Positions 6,025 through 6,414 of a stretch of DNA of 6,414 nt are shown here, in pieces. This stretch comes from Pedosphaera sp. (GTDB lineage Bacteria > Verrucomicrobiota > Verrucomicrobiae > Limisphaerales > Pedosphaeraceae). The stretch spans positions 1-6,414 of the forward strand of contig JAQGPB010000323.1 of the NCBI GenBank assembly GCA_028293265.1. The letters run 5' to 3'. Every line of letters starts with the position of its first letter. The first letter of the stretch is position 1. The translations under genes were made by a program, and so were the position numbers. The notes beneath the pieces are model-generated. The model worked only from the letters and a program-made list of their open reading frames with translations. It was not told the origin of the DNA and ran no database searches.

Positions 6025-6414
6025 TCCTCATCATCCTTGATCCCCTGCATGCGTTTCATGGGGCAGCCGGCGCGGAGCCAGCCGTTGACGAAGGGGTCGA
6101 GGTCGCCGTCCATGACGCCTTGGACGTTGCTGGTTTCGACGCCGGTGCGCAAATCTTTTACCATGCGGTAAGGTTGGAACACATAGCTGCGAATCTGATT
6201 GCCCCAGGAGACGCTGCCTTTTTCCCCGTAGAAGCGCTCCATTTCCTGCTTCTGCGCGTCCACGCGCTGGGCGAAGATGCGCGAGAGCAGCAGCTTCATG
6301 GCGGTGGCGCGGTTCTGGTGCTGCGAACGCTGGCTTTGCGAGGCGACGACCAAGCCGGTCGGAATGTGCGTGATGCGGACGGCGGTCTCGACCTTGTTCA
6401 CGTTCTGGCCGCCT
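6021..6414 (-). CDS. prfB: Peptide chain release factor 2, C-terminal part (5' end outside window)
   Basis: The frame is open to the right edge. The first complete codons read GGQN (bases 6402-6413), the universal GGQ motif of class I release factors that triggers peptidyl-tRNA hydrolysis in the ribosome. The GTG at 6399-6401 is therefore an internal valine, not a start. About 130 residues are visible of an expected roughly 365; the codon-recognition tripeptide and any programmed frameshift site lie outside. RF2 rather than RF1 is indicated by the stretch after the GGQ domain: [26 protein letters not shown] (about 6129-6206), then [10 protein letters not shown]. In RF1 the equivalent region reads more like RIRTYNFPQGRVTDHR. 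RF2 ends translation at UGA and UAA. The gene ends with a short charged tail (IKDDEE), and its TGA overlaps the trpC start, so the two are probably cotranscribed. Confidence 0.94.
   Translation of the reverse strand, partial: GGQNVNKVETAVRITHIPTGLVVASQSQRSQHQNRATAMKLLLSRIFAQRVDAQKQEMERFYGEKGSVSWGNQIRSYVFQPYRMVKDLRTGVETSNVQGVMDGDLDPFVNGWLRAGCPMKRMQGIKDDEE
6034..6038 (-). promoter_or_regulatory. Shine-Dalgarno site for trpC inside the prfB 3' end
   Basis: On the minus strand AAGGA lies 9 nt upstream of the trpC ATG (6022-6024), within the last codons of prfB. It supports this start and allows either independent initiation or reinitiation after prfB. Confidence 0.65.

Noticed and set aside
6399..6401. 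GTG at 6399-6401 as the start of a small protein
   Set aside because: The GGQ motif lies directly upstream in the same frame, so this is internal to prfB.

Overview
The window looks like chromosomal DNA from a moderately GC-rich environmental bacterium. My best guess is Verrucomicrobiota (Pedosphaera-like), with Planctomycetota as the alternative. This rests on the gene types together: a Gfo/Idh/MocA oxidoreductase of the large subgroup common there, paired TMTC-like membrane/TPR proteins, and short tandem repeats scattered in and between genes. No rRNA, tRNA, CRISPR array, transposase or phage gene is visible. The taxonomic call is an inference from memory, not a search result.

Layout. Bases 2-805 (+) hold the 3' two thirds of an oxidoreductase gene whose NAD-binding N-terminus lies off the left edge. 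A 118-base gap (806-923) starts with a degenerate 7-bp repeat array and may contain a weak terminator. Next come two tandem paralogous genes (924-3020 and 3024-5099, +), offset by exactly 2100 bases and 3 nt apart. Each encodes a polytopic membrane domain resembling the TMTC/GT-C glycosyltransferases, followed by seven TPR repeats. A long palindrome (5097-5217) then fills the whole gap between these genes and the convergent minus-strand pair. That pair is trpC (5218-6024, indole-3-glycerol phosphate synthase) and, upstream of it and overlapping by 4 nt, the 3' part of prfB (6021-6414, release factor 2, cut just upstream of its GGQ motif).

The most unusual feature is a set of 7-bp-period tandem repeats. 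Two different ones (GTGCGGA, and GTYCAAA-like) sit in frame inside BOTH paralogs at exactly equivalent positions, in predicted inter-membrane loops. A third (CGTGTTG-like) begins 2 nt after the oxidoreductase stop codon. A fourth (AAGCACC-like) makes up both arms of the palindrome between the convergent genes. The consensus differs each time, but the period is always seven. These look like one class of dispersed heptanucleotide element that tolerates both intergenic and in-frame intragenic sites; what makes or maintains them is unknown to me.

Functionally, the two TPR genes probably form one transcription unit acting at the cytoplasmic membrane, perhaps glycosylating exported proteins. prfB-trpC is a housekeeping pair, probably translationally coupled. 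Nothing visible links the oxidoreductase directly to either group.
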